Numbered from the stretch's first letter, positions 9,043-17,639 are shown. The stretch: DNA of 64,000 bases from SAR202 cluster bacterium bin87 (GCA_002238825.1 MPNC01000009.1:62001-126000); one strand, 5' to 3'. The notes: generated from the sequence alone by a model not told the origin. Translations and numbers: made by a program.

Positions 9043-9333
9043 ATGGAATACGACGTTGTAGTTTGGCAGGGAACCTTGTCCGACGGGTCGATTTGCTACG
9101 CTGCAATCTGCCCCGCGGTTGCCCATGCTCACGGGCAGGGCGACACCGAGGATGAAGCCTTGGCTGACGTAGCAGACACCATGGCCGTGTTCGCAGAACA
9201 CATGCCTGGCAGGGTAAAATCCGGCCAAGCCGCGCAAGACGCATTGTCCGAGGAGATCGCGGAGCTGACGGCGGAGGGAGTGGTGGTTTGGATTCGGCAG
9301 GTGGAGCCTCGCCGAAATCCAGTGATCGTCTAG
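9043..9333 (+). CDS. HicB-like antitoxin, copy 2
   Basis: A 96-residue paralogue of the 8430 gene, with the same start MEYDVVVW, the same GQGDTE(D/E)EALA helix and the same MPGRVK(T/S)G linker. The C-terminal part has diverged, as expected if each antitoxin recognises its own toxin or operator. It is followed 3 bases later by the second toxin. Confidence 0.78.
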   Translation: MEYDVVVWQGTLSDGSICYAAICPAVAHAHGQGDTEDEALADVADTMAVFAEHMPGRVKSGQAAQDALSEEIAELTAEGVVVWIRQVEPRRNPVIV

Positions 9334-9335
9334 CG

Positions 9336-9623
9336 ATGCCCAGGATAGCCAATGTCAAAGCAAGAGACCTCATCAGATTGCTAATGAGGATGAGATTCGA
9401 ACGGTATGACCGCGATCACATATACTTCTACCATGAATGGTTGAACCTGTGGACCAAGATATCGCACGGGGATAAGGACATTGATGCTGCCCTCATGGGT
9501 CGCATTGCTATCAGGCAACTCAAGATGAACAGCGCCGAAGAATTTCGCGCCGCCCTCCGCGGCGACATACCCCGCCGCTACCTCGATCCCGACGCCCCGT
9601 GGGACGGCCAGCCCCTGGACTAG
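9336..9623 (+). CDS. HicA-like mRNA interferase, copy 2
   Basis: A 95-residue paralogue of the 8723 gene. The N-terminus (M-RIANVK-R-L-RLL-RMRF) and the C-terminal block (KMNSAEEFRAALRGDIPRRY) are nearly identical. The centre is five residues shorter. The two pairs form a tandem BABA array of about 1.2 kb. Confidence 0.72.
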   Translation: MPRIANVKARDLIRLLMRMRFERYDRDHIYFYHEWLNLWTKISHGDKDIDAALMGRIAIRQLKMNSAEEFRAALRGDIPRRYLDPDAPWDGQPLD

Positions 9624-9631
9624 TGAGCAAC

Positions 9632-9961
9632 ATGCCCGCCCAGCTTGAAATAACTCCCGAAGCCTCCCAGTTCATCCGTCAGAAGGGCGGCCAGGCCGTC
9701 GTCGACCTGATCTGCTGGAAGGGTTGAAGCGGCGAGTCCGTTGAGGTATCGGTCGATACCAACGTGCGCCGCCGCCGCAGCCTGGAGTCCTACGACCCCA
9801 CCAGCCAGGACGACATCACCCTGTACCTGGCCCCCGGCATCTCGGAATACGCCGTGCAGGTGGACGTTTCCATGAGCCGGTTTCTGCTCTTCCGGAACCT
9901 CAAGGCCACCATCGTGCTGCCCCACGGCGTCACGCTGGGCCGACGCGCCTCCCTCGTTTAG
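9632..9961 (+). CDS. Candidate selenoprotein with in-frame TGA (CC/Se-motif, HesB-like family)
   Basis: Reading from ATG 9632, the frame meets TGA at codon 32 (9725-9727) and then stays open to TAG at 9961, giving 109 residues if TGA is read as selenocysteine. The sequence before it (LEITPEASQFIRQKGGQAVV) and after it (SGESVEVSV ... DDITLYLAPG ... SRFLLFRNLKATIVL) matches, from memory, a small HesB/IscA-like family in which this position is Cys or Sec. Here the next residue is Ser, where the family often has Cys. A SECIS-like hairpin follows the TGA at 9739-9764. The alternative is an ordinary nonsense mutation. The frame after the stop is clearly coding and undecayed. Confidence 0.62.
9739..9764 (+). 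promoter_or_regulatory. SECIS-like hairpin downstream of the in-frame TGA
   Basis: CGTT pairs with AACG. A 2-base bulge (GA) follows, then six base pairs GGTATC/GATACC close a GGTC loop (9751-9754). The loop begins 23 bases after the TGA. The E. coli fdhF SECIS also presents GGUC in its apical loop, with a bulge in the stem, at a similar distance. No folding program was run. Confidence 0.55.
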
Positions 9962-10533
9962 CCGGACCGGGCCGGCAGCATATCCGCCACGGCGCAGGCG
10001 AAGCCGGGCAGGTAATCCCCGCCGTCCACCGAGTCGGCGTCGGCGAGTGTCAGCGGCGGCGCTCCTGCTGTATGCACCGTCAGCGTGCGCGCGTCGATGT
10101 CAATGACCCAGACGGCCTTTCCGCCGGCGTTCAGGTATTCGCGGATCTTCTGGGCAATTTCGCTTGCGGTGTTGCTCTCGGACAGAATTTCGACGGCCAG
10201 GTCCGGCGCGCCATCGTAGAGCATTCCGGATAAATCGGGTTGCGCGAGCCGGGCATTGGAAACGAACGAAACGTCGGGCATCCGCGACGTAGCCGGAGAA
10301 TCGGGTCCGGTGACATAGCCTCGGTTGCTAAGGTACACCCGGCCCAGACGATTCAACAGCACATGATTGCCGATCCTTATGACGACCAGCGATCCGGTAT
10401 GTTCGTGTTCTTCCGATGCTACCATCAGCTCGACTAGGGCTCCTTTCACCAGCTCGTAGCGCGGATGCTTGGGCAGCGCGGCATACTCTTCCAGTGAAAC
10501 CGGCGGCGCGGCGGCGATGTTCTGTGAAGTCAT
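9958..10533 (-). CDS. Uma2 family (DUF820) endonuclease-like protein
   Basis: A 191-residue protein of the Uma2/DUF820 group, a PD-(D/E)XK-fold family. RYELVKGALVEL (about 25-36) and MPDVSFVS (about 85), then PDLAVEILSES (about 110-120, the D...ExL core), and KIREYLNAGGKAVWVIDIDART (about 128-149) are all typical. These genes are abundant in Cyanobacteria and Chloroflexota; their biological target is unknown. GAGGAGG precedes the ATG. Its stop overlaps the end of the convergent candidate selenoprotein gene by four bases. Confidence 0.83.
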   Translation of the reverse strand: MTSQNIAAAPPVSLEEYAALPKHPRYELVKGALVELMVASEEHEHTGSLVVIRIGNHVLLNRLGRVYLSNRGYVTGPDSPATSRMPDVSFVSNARLAQPDLSGMLYDGAPDLAVEILSESNTASEIAQKIREYLNAGGKAVWVIDIDARTLTVHTAGAPPLTLADADSVDGGDYLPGFACAVADMLPARSG

Positions 10534-10566
10534 GGTGACACCTCCTCGCAGAGGAAGCAGTGGATA

Positions 10567-11976
10567 TTACCGGGCGTACCGGTAGCCGCCGGCCGGCGTC
10601 CGAGCGCAGTTCAGCCTGCGGTTCAGGTGCAAGCCTTCCAGCACGAACTCCACCGCCGACGCCACCACTTCGGGACGCTGGTCGTCGCCGATCAGCGCGG
10701 TGACGGCGGCGCGCAGCCCATCCACCTTGTCCAGCGCCGTGGCGTAAGCGGCGGCCGGCACGTCATTCCCGGTCTCCACCGCGTTGCCCAGGTCGAACGC
10801 CGTCACGATGTCGTCCAGCTCGTCCACGCTGCAGTACCGGCCGAATATGCCCAGCGTCGCCCGCTTGGTCAGGTCCTCAACCAGCCGGTCCTCCCGGCCC
10901 TCGCCGAAGGTCTCCAGCTCGATCTTTCCGCCCAGGGAGGCGACCAGAAATGGCAGGTCGCTGATGCGTGGGCAGGCGATACCCTCTCCGAGCCGGATGC
11001 TGCGCCGCAGCGCGTTGCTGATCAGTGTTTCATAGTTGGCGATGGAGACGCGCACGCTCACGCCGGAGCGCTGGTTGATCTCGTTGCTGGACCTCGCCCG
11101 CGCCGTCACCTCGGCCACGATGTCCGTCATGAACTCTGGGACAACCACCCGGTCCTCATCGGGGAAGCGGTTCCGCTCCTGCTCCATGATGGCGATCTCT
11201 TCTTCGAGCGCCTTGGGATAGTGGGTGTGAATCTGCGCGCCGTAGCGGTCCTTCAGCGGGGTGACGATACGGCCGCGGTTGGTGTAGTCCTCCGGGTTTG
11301 CCGTGGCCACCACGAACACGTCCAGCGGCATCCGGATGCGGTAGCCCTTGATCTGCACGTCCCGCTCTTCCATCAGGTTGAACAGGCCCACCTGGATCCG
11401 TTCGGCCAGGTCGGGCAGCTCGTTGATGCAGAAGATGCCCCGGTTGGTCCGAGGCACCAGCCCGTAGTGGATGGCGGTCTCGTCCGACAGGTGCCGGCCC
11501 TCGGCCACCTTGATGGGGTCGATCTCGCCGATCAGGTCCGCGATGGAGATGTCGGGCGTGGCCAGCTTTTCCGAGTAGCGCATGTCCCGCCCGATCCAGG
11601 CCACGGGCGTGTCGTCGCCCATGTCGGCCACCATCTGCTTGGCGTCGGGACTGAGCGGGCTGTACGGATCGTCGTTCAACTCGCTGCCGGCGATGACCGG
11701 GATTTGCTCGTCCAGCAGGTTGACCATCTCCCGGATCAGGCGGGTCTTGGCCTGCCCGCGTTCGCCCAGCAGGATGATGTCCTGCCCCGCCAGGATGGCG
11801 TTTTCCAGCTGCGGGATCACCGTCTGGTCAAAGCCGACGATGCCGGGAAACACCGGCTCCTCGGCGCGTATCTTGGCGATCAGGTTCCGCCGGATCTCCT
11901 CCCGCACCGATACCGATTGGTAGCCGCTATCGCGGAGTTCGCCGATGGTGGCGGGCAAAGCGTTATTCGTGGACAT
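10567..11976 (-). CDS. MoxR/ChlI-type AAA+ ATPase
   Basis: A 469-residue ATPase. Walker A is GERGQAKT (71-78), Walker B is IFCINELPDL near 210, and sensor-1 is VVATANPEDYTNRG near 240-253. The insertion resembles Mg-chelatase subunit I and MoxR proteins, which act as chaperone ATPases with a von Willebrand factor A partner. The gene immediately downstream is Uma2 rather than a VWA gene, so the usual partner is missing here. The start at 11976 follows AAAGGATGG. Confidence 0.82.
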   Translation of the reverse strand: MSTNNALPATIGELRDSGYQSVSVREEIRRNLIAKIRAEEPVFPGIVGFDQTVIPQLENAILAGQDIILLGERGQAKTRLIREMVNLLDEQIPVIAGSELNDDPYSPLSPDAKQMVADMGDDTPVAWIGRDMRYSEKLATPDISIADLIGEIDPIKVAEGRHLSDETAIHYGLVPRTNRGIFCINELPDLAERIQVGLFNLMEERDVQIKGYRIRMPLDVFVVATANPEDYTNRGRIVTPLKDRYGAQIHTHYPKALEEEIAIMEQERNRFPDEDRVVVPEFMTDIVAEVTARARSSNEINQRSGVSVRVSIANYETLISNALRRSIRLGEGIACPRISDLPFLVASLGGKIELETFGEGREDRLVEDLTKRATLGIFGRYCSVDELDDIVTAFDLGNAVETGNDVPAAAYATALDKVDGLRAAVTALIGDDQRPEVVASAVEFVLEGLHLNRRLNCARTPAGGYRYAR

Positions 11977-12092
11977 GGAAACGGTCCATCCTTTAGTCAG
12001 GGTTTGGGTCTGCCGGCAGTATAGCAAAACGCCTGCTTCCTCACCGTCGCGGCCTTCCATGTGCTAACATCGTAAAATACGGTGAACCGGCT

Positions 12093-12479
12093 ATGCTTCG
12101 CTTCCTCTGGCCCATCCTCATGATGTTCGGCCCCCAGTTGGGGCCGCGCATCGTCAAGTTCGTGCGCGCGCTGTACCGTCTGCATCGCGATTCCCGCGTC
12201 AACCTGCTGATCAAGCTGCTGATTCCACTGGCATTGGTCTACGCGGTTTTCCCAGTTGACCTGGTGCGCGACCGTATTCCCTACGGGCTGGGCCGCTACG
12301 ACGACCTGATTATCCTCGGGCTGGCCGTCTGGCTTTTCTGGAACCTGTGCCCACGGGCCGTCGTGCGCGAGCACATGGGCGACCCGCCGCCTCCCCGTCC
12401 GGAAGATGAGGACCCCGACAGCGTGGTCGACGGGCAGGCCCGTCCCACCGACGAATCGGACGACCAGCGCGGCAGTTGA
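12093..12479 (+). CDS. YkvA/DUF1232 family small membrane protein
   Basis: A 128-residue protein. Segment LYRLHRDSRVNLLIKLLIPLALVYAVFPVDLVRDRIP (about 28-64) carries the DUF1232 pattern of two short helices around a PxDLxxD motif. A second hydrophobic helix (DDLIILGLAVWLFWNL) follows, then a Pro/Asp-rich cytoplasmic tail. The function is unknown; proteins of this type are inner-membrane associated. It is divergent from the MoxR-like gene with a short shared promoter region. Confidence 0.72.
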   Translation: MLRFLWPILMMFGPQLGPRIVKFVRALYRLHRDSRVNLLIKLLIPLALVYAVFPVDLVRDRIPYGLGRYDDLIILGLAVWLFWNLCPRAVVREHMGDPPPPRPEDEDPDSVVDGQARPTDESDDQRGS

Positions 12480-12512
12480 CCGGTTGCAGGCTCGAATAGC
12501 ATTGACTCCAGG

Positions 12513-12540
12513 GTAGGGGCGAATGATCATTCGCCCCTAC
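12513..12540. repeat. 28-bp perfect palindrome, copy 3
   Basis: Identical to the copy at 2752. It lies between the DUF1232 gene and hemW and may act as the transcript end of the former. Confidence 0.8.
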
Positions 12541-12581
12541 GTTTTGGTCATTTCGTCTCAGCCCCGGGATCAGGATGCCTC

Positions 12582-13847
12582 ATGTCTCAAACCGCGAAAC
12601 TCCCCCACGGCTCCCAGTCCGCCCTGTCCGAAGGCGTGTCGCTGTACGTTCACGTGCCGTTCTGCCTGAGCAAGTGTCCGTACTGCGACTTCAACACCTA
12701 CCAGGGAATCGAGTCCCAGTTCGACGACTTTCTCACCGCCGTCATCCAGGAGATCACCGCCTGGTCCTCAGTTCTCGGCCGACCAACCGTGAACACCGTT
12801 TTCCTCGGAGGCGGCACGCCGTCCTACCTGCCCGACGGCGACGTGGCCCGCATCCTGGACGCCATCAACCGCAACTATCCCATCCGTGCCGACGCTGAGA
12901 TAACCGCCGAGTGCAACCCCAACGACCTGTCTCCCGAGAAGTGCGCCGAGATCCGCTCCGCCGGCATCAATCGGGTGAGCATCGGCGTGCAGAGCATGGA
13001 CAACGGCCTGCTGTCCATGTTAGGCCGCCGCCACGATGCCGATGAGGCCGCCCAGGCGTTGGAGCATTGCCGCCGCGCCGGCTTCGACAACGTGAACCTG
13101 GACCTGATGTACGGCCTGCCCCAGCAGTCGCTGGACCAGTGGCGGGATACCGCCGCGCGAGTCGTCGCGCTGGCGCCGGAGCACCTGTCCTTATACTCGC
13201 TGACGCTGGAAGAGGGCACTCCCCTGCGCCGCTGGGTACAGCAGGGCCGCCTACCGGAACCTGACCCCGACCTGGCCGCCGACATGTACGACCACGCCCG
13301 CGTTGCGCTAGCAGCCGGCGGCTACCACCACTACGAGATTAGCAACTGGACGCTGCCCGGCCTCGAATCGGAGCACAACCTGGCCTACTGGCGGAACCTG
13401 CAGTGGGTGGGTGTTGGCCCGGGCGCCCACTCCTCTCTGCGCGTTGGGGATGCCGGCTCGGCCTGCCGTTTCTGGACGGTGCGGTCGCCCCGGGAGTATG
13501 CGCGGCTGGCCCGGGAGTGGGAGGAGAGCGTAGCGAAGGCCGGCGCGTGGTCGGCGGTAACGGATTGTCTGATCGCAGAAGTTCCGACGGTGGACGGCTC
13601 GGAGGTATCCGATGAGGCGACCACCGCCGCCGAGACCATGTTCCTGGGCCTGCGCCTGCTGGATGGTATGGATGTGGCCGCCGCCTCAGCGCGCATCGGC
13701 ATCGACCTGCTGGCCCGCTACGAGCGGGAGCTGACCGAGCTGACAGCTGACGGGCTGCTGCAGTGGGACGGCGACAGCCGGCTGCGGCTGGCGGAGGAGG
13801 CATACCTGGTGGCCAACCAGGTGTTCACGCGATTTTTGGTAGATTAG
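12582..13847 (+). CDS. hemW: HemW-like radical SAM protein (haem chaperone)
   Basis: A 421-residue protein. SLYVHVPFC and the radical-SAM cluster motif C-x3-C-x2-C (Cys28, Cys32, Cys35; KCPYCDF) are followed by FLGGGTPSYL, VSIGVQSMDNGLLSMLGR and FDNVNLDLMYGLPQQ. The order and length match HemW, formerly annotated as oxygen-independent coproporphyrinogen III oxidase. HemW has Cys-x2-Cys-Asp-Phe rather than the HemN variant, and the N-terminal extension of HemN is missing. The likely role is haem delivery or binding. Confidence 0.88.
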   Translation: MSQTAKLPHGSQSALSEGVSLYVHVPFCLSKCPYCDFNTYQGIESQFDDFLTAVIQEITAWSSVLGRPTVNTVFLGGGTPSYLPDGDVARILDAINRNYPIRADAEITAECNPNDLSPEKCAEIRSAGINRVSIGVQSMDNGLLSMLGRRHDADEAAQALEHCRRAGFDNVNLDLMYGLPQQSLDQWRDTAARVVALAPEHLSLYSLTLEEGTPLRRWVQQGRLPEPDPDLAADMYDHARVALAAGGYHHYEISNWTLPGLESEHNLAYWRNLQWVGVGPGAHSSLRVGDAGSACRFWTVRSPREYARLAREWEESVAKAGAWSAVTDCLIAEVPTVDGSEVSDEATTAAETMFLGLRLLDGMDVAAASARIGIDLLARYERELTELTADGLLQWDGDSRLRLAEEAYLVANQVFTRFLVD

Positions 13848-13918
13848 TCAGCTATGTGGCCGTCGTCGAGCCGGTGGATTGGCGCAAATTCGATTGTTGG
13901 ATATCATTCCGTCCACCC

Positions 13919-14266
13919 ATGCCAGAGATATTATCGGAACTGGCCCCTGTCTTGGGGAAAAATCTGATACAGCATATCGCCGTACTCATAGCTATAGCTG
14001 TAGTCGGCGTACCCGTTTTTGCGGCGATACACCGGCCGTTGCCGCCTGAGTCGAACGAATCCGAAGTTTATCGCCGCCGGATGGGGGATGTTATTCAGAT
14101 TGGGTTGCTTATTTGTGTGTTTCTAGTTTTGGCAGCCATGGGGTACGTGCTGTTCAATTTGCTGGCTGGCCGTTACTCGTCGAATGAAGGCGCTTCCACA
14201 ACCGCTTACCGCTCACCCACAGAATATAAGCTGCTCCGCCAGCCCAGAGACCTGAAGCCACGATAA
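13919..14266 (+). CDS. Small membrane protein, unrecognised
   Basis: A 115-residue open frame with two hydrophobic helices: IQHIAVLIAIAVVGVPVFAAI (about 17-37) and VIQIGLLICVFLVLAAMGYVLF (about 63-84). The start is chosen at the ATG just before the first helix. No family is recognised. It converges with, and overlaps by about 110 bp, the minus-strand membrane protein gene at 14154-14477, so one of the two ends may be wrong. Confidence 0.42.
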   Translation: MPEILSELAPVLGKNLIQHIAVLIAIAVVGVPVFAAIHRPLPPESNESEVYRRRMGDVIQIGLLICVFLVLAAMGYVLFNLLAGRYSSNEGASTTAYRSPTEYKLLRQPRDLKPR

Positions 14267-14477
14267 ACACCCAGGAAACCATTACGGCAAGGTTCGAGAG
14301 GCCGGACCCGGTTGCGATAACTACCAGTAATGCAGCCAGTATCGCCACCCCTGCGACCAGTAGGGACAGAACGTACAGTCCGGTTGGCACGCCCGGCTGG
14401 TCTCCGGCGGAAGGGCGAGTTTCAGGCGGAGAACCGCCAGCCTCGATTGTGTCGCGCTGCGCATTGGTCGTAGCCAT
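14154..14477 (-). CDS. Small membrane protein, unrecognised
   Basis: A 107-residue protein. A polar N-terminus (about 30 residues) is followed by LYVLSLLVAGVAILAALLVVI and VMVSWVFIVASGLWAGGAAYI, two transmembrane helices, and a short basic tail. AGAGG lies before the ATG. No family is recognised. The end overlaps the convergent gene at 13919-14266. Confidence 0.5.
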   Translation of the reverse strand: MATTNAQRDTIEAGGSPPETRPSAGDQPGVPTGLYVLSLLVAGVAILAALLVVIATGSGLSNLAVMVSWVFIVASGLWAGGAAYILWVSGKRLWKRLHSTSNGQPAN

Positions 14478-14634
14478 GTTGGCCTCTTATCACCGTAAGA
14501 GCACTTGGCAAAACCGGCCAACAAACGCAGCGAGCCCGCCCGCCCCGACGCCCTATGCTAAACTGCCGGCCACGGTCGCCTGTGGCGGCAATCTCTACTG
14601 CATTCAACCCGAATTACCCCGCGGAGGTTCAACC

Positions 14635-15861
14635 ATGGCGGTACAGCCCTACACCATCAACGTGCCCGACGACGTGCTGGAAGACCTGCGGCACCGGCTG
14701 AACCACGTGCGCTGGCCCGACGAGATTCCCGGCGCCGAGTGGGACTACGGCTCCAATCTCGACTACATCAAGGAACTGGTGGCCTACTGGCGGGACGGAT
14801 TCGACTGGCGCAACGCCGAAGCCGGCCTCAACGCCTTCGCCAACTTCTACACCACCATCGAGGGCCAGGGCATTCACTTCATCCATGAGAAGGGCAAGGG
14901 TCCCAACCCCATGCCCATCATCGTCACCCACGGCTGGCCCGGCTCCATCTACGAGATGCACAAGATCATCCCGCTCCTGACCGATCCGGCCAGCCACGGC
15001 GGCGACCCGGCCGACTCCTTCGACGTCGTGGTCCCGTCCATGCCCGGCTACGGTTTCAGCGCCCAGACCCGCGACCGCGGCGTCAACACCCGCCGCATCG
15101 CCGAGTTGTGGGACAAGCTCATGGCCGACGAGCTGGGTTACCAGCGCTACGCTGCCCAGGGCGGCGACTGGGGCGCCGGCGTGACCGCCCGCCTGGGCTT
15201 CCACCACGCCGACCACGTCATGGGCATCCACACCACCTCCGTGACCCAGGCCATACCCTACCAGGGCGCCAGCCTCGAGGGCCTGAGCATGCGCGAGCGA
15301 CTGGAGCAGGTCATCGGCACGCCTCAGGGCGGCTACCGGCGCGACTTCGCCTCCTCCCTGTCCGACGACGAGCTGGCCATGATCGACCAGCGCGTATCGT
15401 GGCAGGCCGCCGAGGGCGGGTACGCCCACATCCAGGGCACCAAGCCCCAGACGCTGGCCTATGGCCTCAACGACTCCCCCGTCGGCCTCTGCGCCTGGAT
15501 CGTGGAGAAGTACCGCACCTGGAGCGACTGCAACGGCGACGTGGAAAGCGTTTACACCAAGGACGACCTGCTGACCACCGTGATGATCTACTGGGTCACT
15601 CAGACCATCAACTCCAGCACCCGCCTGTATTACGAGAACAGCCGCACGCCCTGGTACTTCGGCCCCGACGATCAGATCGGCGTGCCGTGTGCCATCGCGG
15701 TGTTCCCCAAGGAACTGTCCACGCCGCCGCGTTCCTGGGCAGAGCGCACCTACAACGTGCAGCGCTGGACCGAGATGGACAGCGGCGGCCACTTCGCCGC
15801 GCTGGAGAAGCCGGCCGAGCTGGTGAACGACATGCGCGAGTTCTTCCGGGGGCTGCGGTAA
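14635..15861 (+). CDS. Epoxide hydrolase, alpha/beta fold (EHN family)
   Basis: A 408-residue enzyme with the N-terminal epoxide-hydrolase domain (YTINVPDDVLEDLRHRLNHVRWPDE, residues 5-29 region) and the alpha/beta-hydrolase core. The oxyanion segment is HGWPGS near 99. The nucleophile elbow is QGGDWGAG with Asp near 178. A ring-opening Tyr is likely in the cap. The catalytic His is in SGGHFAALE near 385. These enzymes open epoxides to vicinal diols. GCGGAGG precedes ATG 14635. Confidence 0.88.
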   Translation: MAVQPYTINVPDDVLEDLRHRLNHVRWPDEIPGAEWDYGSNLDYIKELVAYWRDGFDWRNAEAGLNAFANFYTTIEGQGIHFIHEKGKGPNPMPIIVTHGWPGSIYEMHKIIPLLTDPASHGGDPADSFDVVVPSMPGYGFSAQTRDRGVNTRRIAELWDKLMADELGYQRYAAQGGDWGAGVTARLGFHHADHVMGIHTTSVTQAIPYQGASLEGLSMRERLEQVIGTPQGGYRRDFASSLSDDELAMIDQRVSWQAAEGGYAHIQGTKPQTLAYGLNDSPVGLCAWIVEKYRTWSDCNGDVESVYTKDDLLTTVMIYWVTQTINSSTRLYYENSRTPWYFGPDDQIGVPCAIAVFPKELSTPPRSWAERTYNVQRWTEMDSGGHFAALEKPAELVNDMREFFRGLR

Positions 15862-15880
15862 AGCGTGTCGTCGAATGACA

Positions 15881-15972
15881 GTCATTCCGGCGGGGCTGGA
15901 ATCCATGCCTCGCCTTGACTTGGTGCACAGTGGTTCGTGTTCGCTCAGATGCTCCATTCAGTAAGGAATGAC
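15881..15972. repeat. Inverted-repeat element, GTCATTCCGG type
   Basis: About 92 bp with GTCATTCCGGCGGGG at one end and GGAATGAC at the other. A related but shorter element is at 27109-27171. The remainder of the gap up to 16051 holds nothing recognisable. Confidence 0.5.
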
Positions 15973-16051
15973 GGAAAAGTGCGAATGACGACAACAACAC
16001 GCAGGCGGGCGGGCGAATTCGAAGCAGGGCATAAGCCGGAGCAGGATTTCA

Positions 16052-16279
16052 ATGGTTTCGACGGATTTGATGGTGGTTTGGATGGGTCTGGCCGTTATTT
16101 CGGGCGTCTCATTATCGGTCCTGTTTTTCGACTCGAACCTCGAGAGGTACTTGATCCGCAAGACCTCAAGGATGTTTGAAAGTATCAGGTATTGGTGTAG
16201 TCAGATAGGGACTGCAAAGACCGCGGATCCGAACCTATATCGGGAAGAGAACAATGATTGCAGAGCCGAGTCCGGCTGA
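16052..16279 (+). CDS. Small putative membrane protein
   Basis: A 75-residue frame with one hydrophobic helix at the N-terminus (MVVWMGLAVISGVSLSVLFF), then a basic stretch. GGAGCAGG lies upstream. No family is recognised. It lies in a 500-bp gap otherwise made of repeats, so the call rests only on the ribosome-binding site and the membrane helix. Confidence 0.35.
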   Translation: MVSTDLMVVWMGLAVISGVSLSVLFFDSNLERYLIRKTSRMFESIRYWCSQIGTAKTADPNLYREENNDCRAESG

Positions 16280-16368
16280 CATCCCTCCCAAAACCCGCTA
16301 CCATATTCGCTAACAAAGTTTGAACCCAGGCCGGTTCTCCGGTCCGCCACCAAGGAGGAACCCGTTAC

Positions 16369-17556
16369 ATGATTACCAAGTTTGGCAGCCTTTGGGCCGG
16401 CAACGTCGACATGGACAACCCCGGCTACCAGGGCACCCCCGCCAATGACCGCTGGCTCCCCGACGAGGAACTGGCCGGCGGCGCCATCGAGAAGGCCGAA
16501 CAGATCGCCGTCGCCATGGATCGCCTCGGCTACGACACCTTCTGGATCGCCGAGCACCATTTCCAGCGCGAGGGTTACGAGTGCATCCCCAACCTGATGA
16601 TGCTGTACGTGCACCTTGCTCACCTCACCGAGAAGCTGCGCTTCGGTTGCGGTTTCAACATCAACCCCATGTGGAACCCCCTGCGCCTGGCCGAAGACTA
16701 CGCCACCTCCGACTGGCTCACCGATGGACGCGTGCGCTTCGGCGTGGGCCGCGGCTACCACACCCGCGAGGTTGAGGTCTTCGGCTCGCCCATCATGGAC
16801 CAGAACGCCAACCGTGAGCTCTTCGAAGAGCAGGTTGAGGTCATGTGGAAGGCGTTCAACCAGCGCAGCTTCTCTCACCACGGCAAGCACTACGACATTC
16901 CGCCCAACGTGCCCTACCGCGGCTATGATCTCGAAGAGATCACGCTGGTTCCCCGGCCCAAGTACGATGTTGAGTGGTGGCAGCCGGTGGTGTCGGCCAG
17001 CGATCGCGCCATCAACTTCATGGCTCGCTGGGGCATCAAGGGCATCATCGGCGGCGGCGCGGCCACCGGCGGCGCCAGCGACGAGGTGATCCACCGCTGG
17101 CAGGCCATCCACGCCGAGCACGGCAAGGAATGGCAACTGGGCGAGGGCCTCGCCGTGGGCTACTCCGTGCAGATCGCCAACTCCGAGAAGGAAGCCATGG
17201 ACCAGGCGCGTCTGTGGATGGAAGAGCGGGTCAAGATGTTCGGCCCGTTGGGCTTCATTGCCGGACTGAGCGAGGAGCAACTGGGCGCCCTCAATGCTTT
17301 CGGCCGCCCGGTTCCCCAGGGTCTCAAGATGCCGACGATCGAGGAATCCGTTGCCGCCGGCCAGTATCTCGTCGGCCCGCCCGACCGCATCACCGAGCAG
17401 TTGATGGAAATCCAGGAGCGGTACCCCGGCCTGGAGGAGGTCAACATCGGCATCACCAACATGGGAATGCCCACCTCCGCGTCGATGGAGCAGCTGGAGT
17501 GGTTCGCCAGCGACGTGATGCCCCACTTCAACACCAAGCAGGGCGCGGACAACTAG
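16369..17556 (+). CDS. LLM-class (luciferase-like) flavin-dependent monooxygenase
   Basis: A 395-residue TIM-barrel flavoprotein. YDTFWIAEHHFQREGY (about 54-69), FGCGFNINPMWNPLRLAEDYA (about 88-108), DGRVRFGVGRGYHTREVEVFG (about 119-139) and the C-terminal VGPPDRITEQL follow the bacterial luciferase order. Such enzymes use FMNH2 and O2 on long-chain or cyclic substrates. CAAGGAGGAA sits at the right distance from the ATG. Together with the neighbouring epoxide hydrolase it suggests oxidative breakdown of organic compounds. Confidence 0.88.
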   Translation: MITKFGSLWAGNVDMDNPGYQGTPANDRWLPDEELAGGAIEKAEQIAVAMDRLGYDTFWIAEHHFQREGYECIPNLMMLYVHLAHLTEKLRFGCGFNINPMWNPLRLAEDYATSDWLTDGRVRFGVGRGYHTREVEVFGSPIMDQNANRELFEEQVEVMWKAFNQRSFSHHGKHYDIPPNVPYRGYDLEEITLVPRPKYDVEWWQPVVSASDRAINFMARWGIKGIIGGGAATGGASDEVIHRWQAIHAEHGKEWQLGEGLAVGYSVQIANSEKEAMDQARLWMEERVKMFGPLGFIAGLSEEQLGALNAFGRPVPQGLKMPTIEESVAAGQYLVGPPDRITEQLMEIQERYPGLEEVNIGITNMGMPTSASMEQLEWFASDVMPHFNTKQGADN

Positions 17557-17583
17557 ATCACGCAATGAAATTGCGATGATCGT

Positions 17584-17612
17584 GCAGGGGCGGCGGTTCA
17601 CGTCGCCCCTGC
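17584..17612. repeat. 29-bp inverted repeat, GC variant of the palindrome family
   Basis: Arms GCAGGGGCG and CGCCCCTGC around a central GGTTCACGT-type spacer. It resembles the 28-bp palindromes at 2752, 6917 and 12513 in arm sequence but has a different centre. It lies between the LLM and gpsA genes. Confidence 0.6.
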
Positions 17613-17639
17613 GAATGTAGGCCGCGCTGGAACGATCCT

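Noticed and set aside
10627-12024. 465-residue frame opposite the MoxR-like ATPase
   Set aside because: Antisense shadow. Walker motifs are on the minus strand.
13919-14477. Treating only one of the two convergent membrane frames as real
   Set aside because: Both have membrane helices and one has a clear ribosome-binding site; without homology I could not exclude either, so both are listed with lower confidence.
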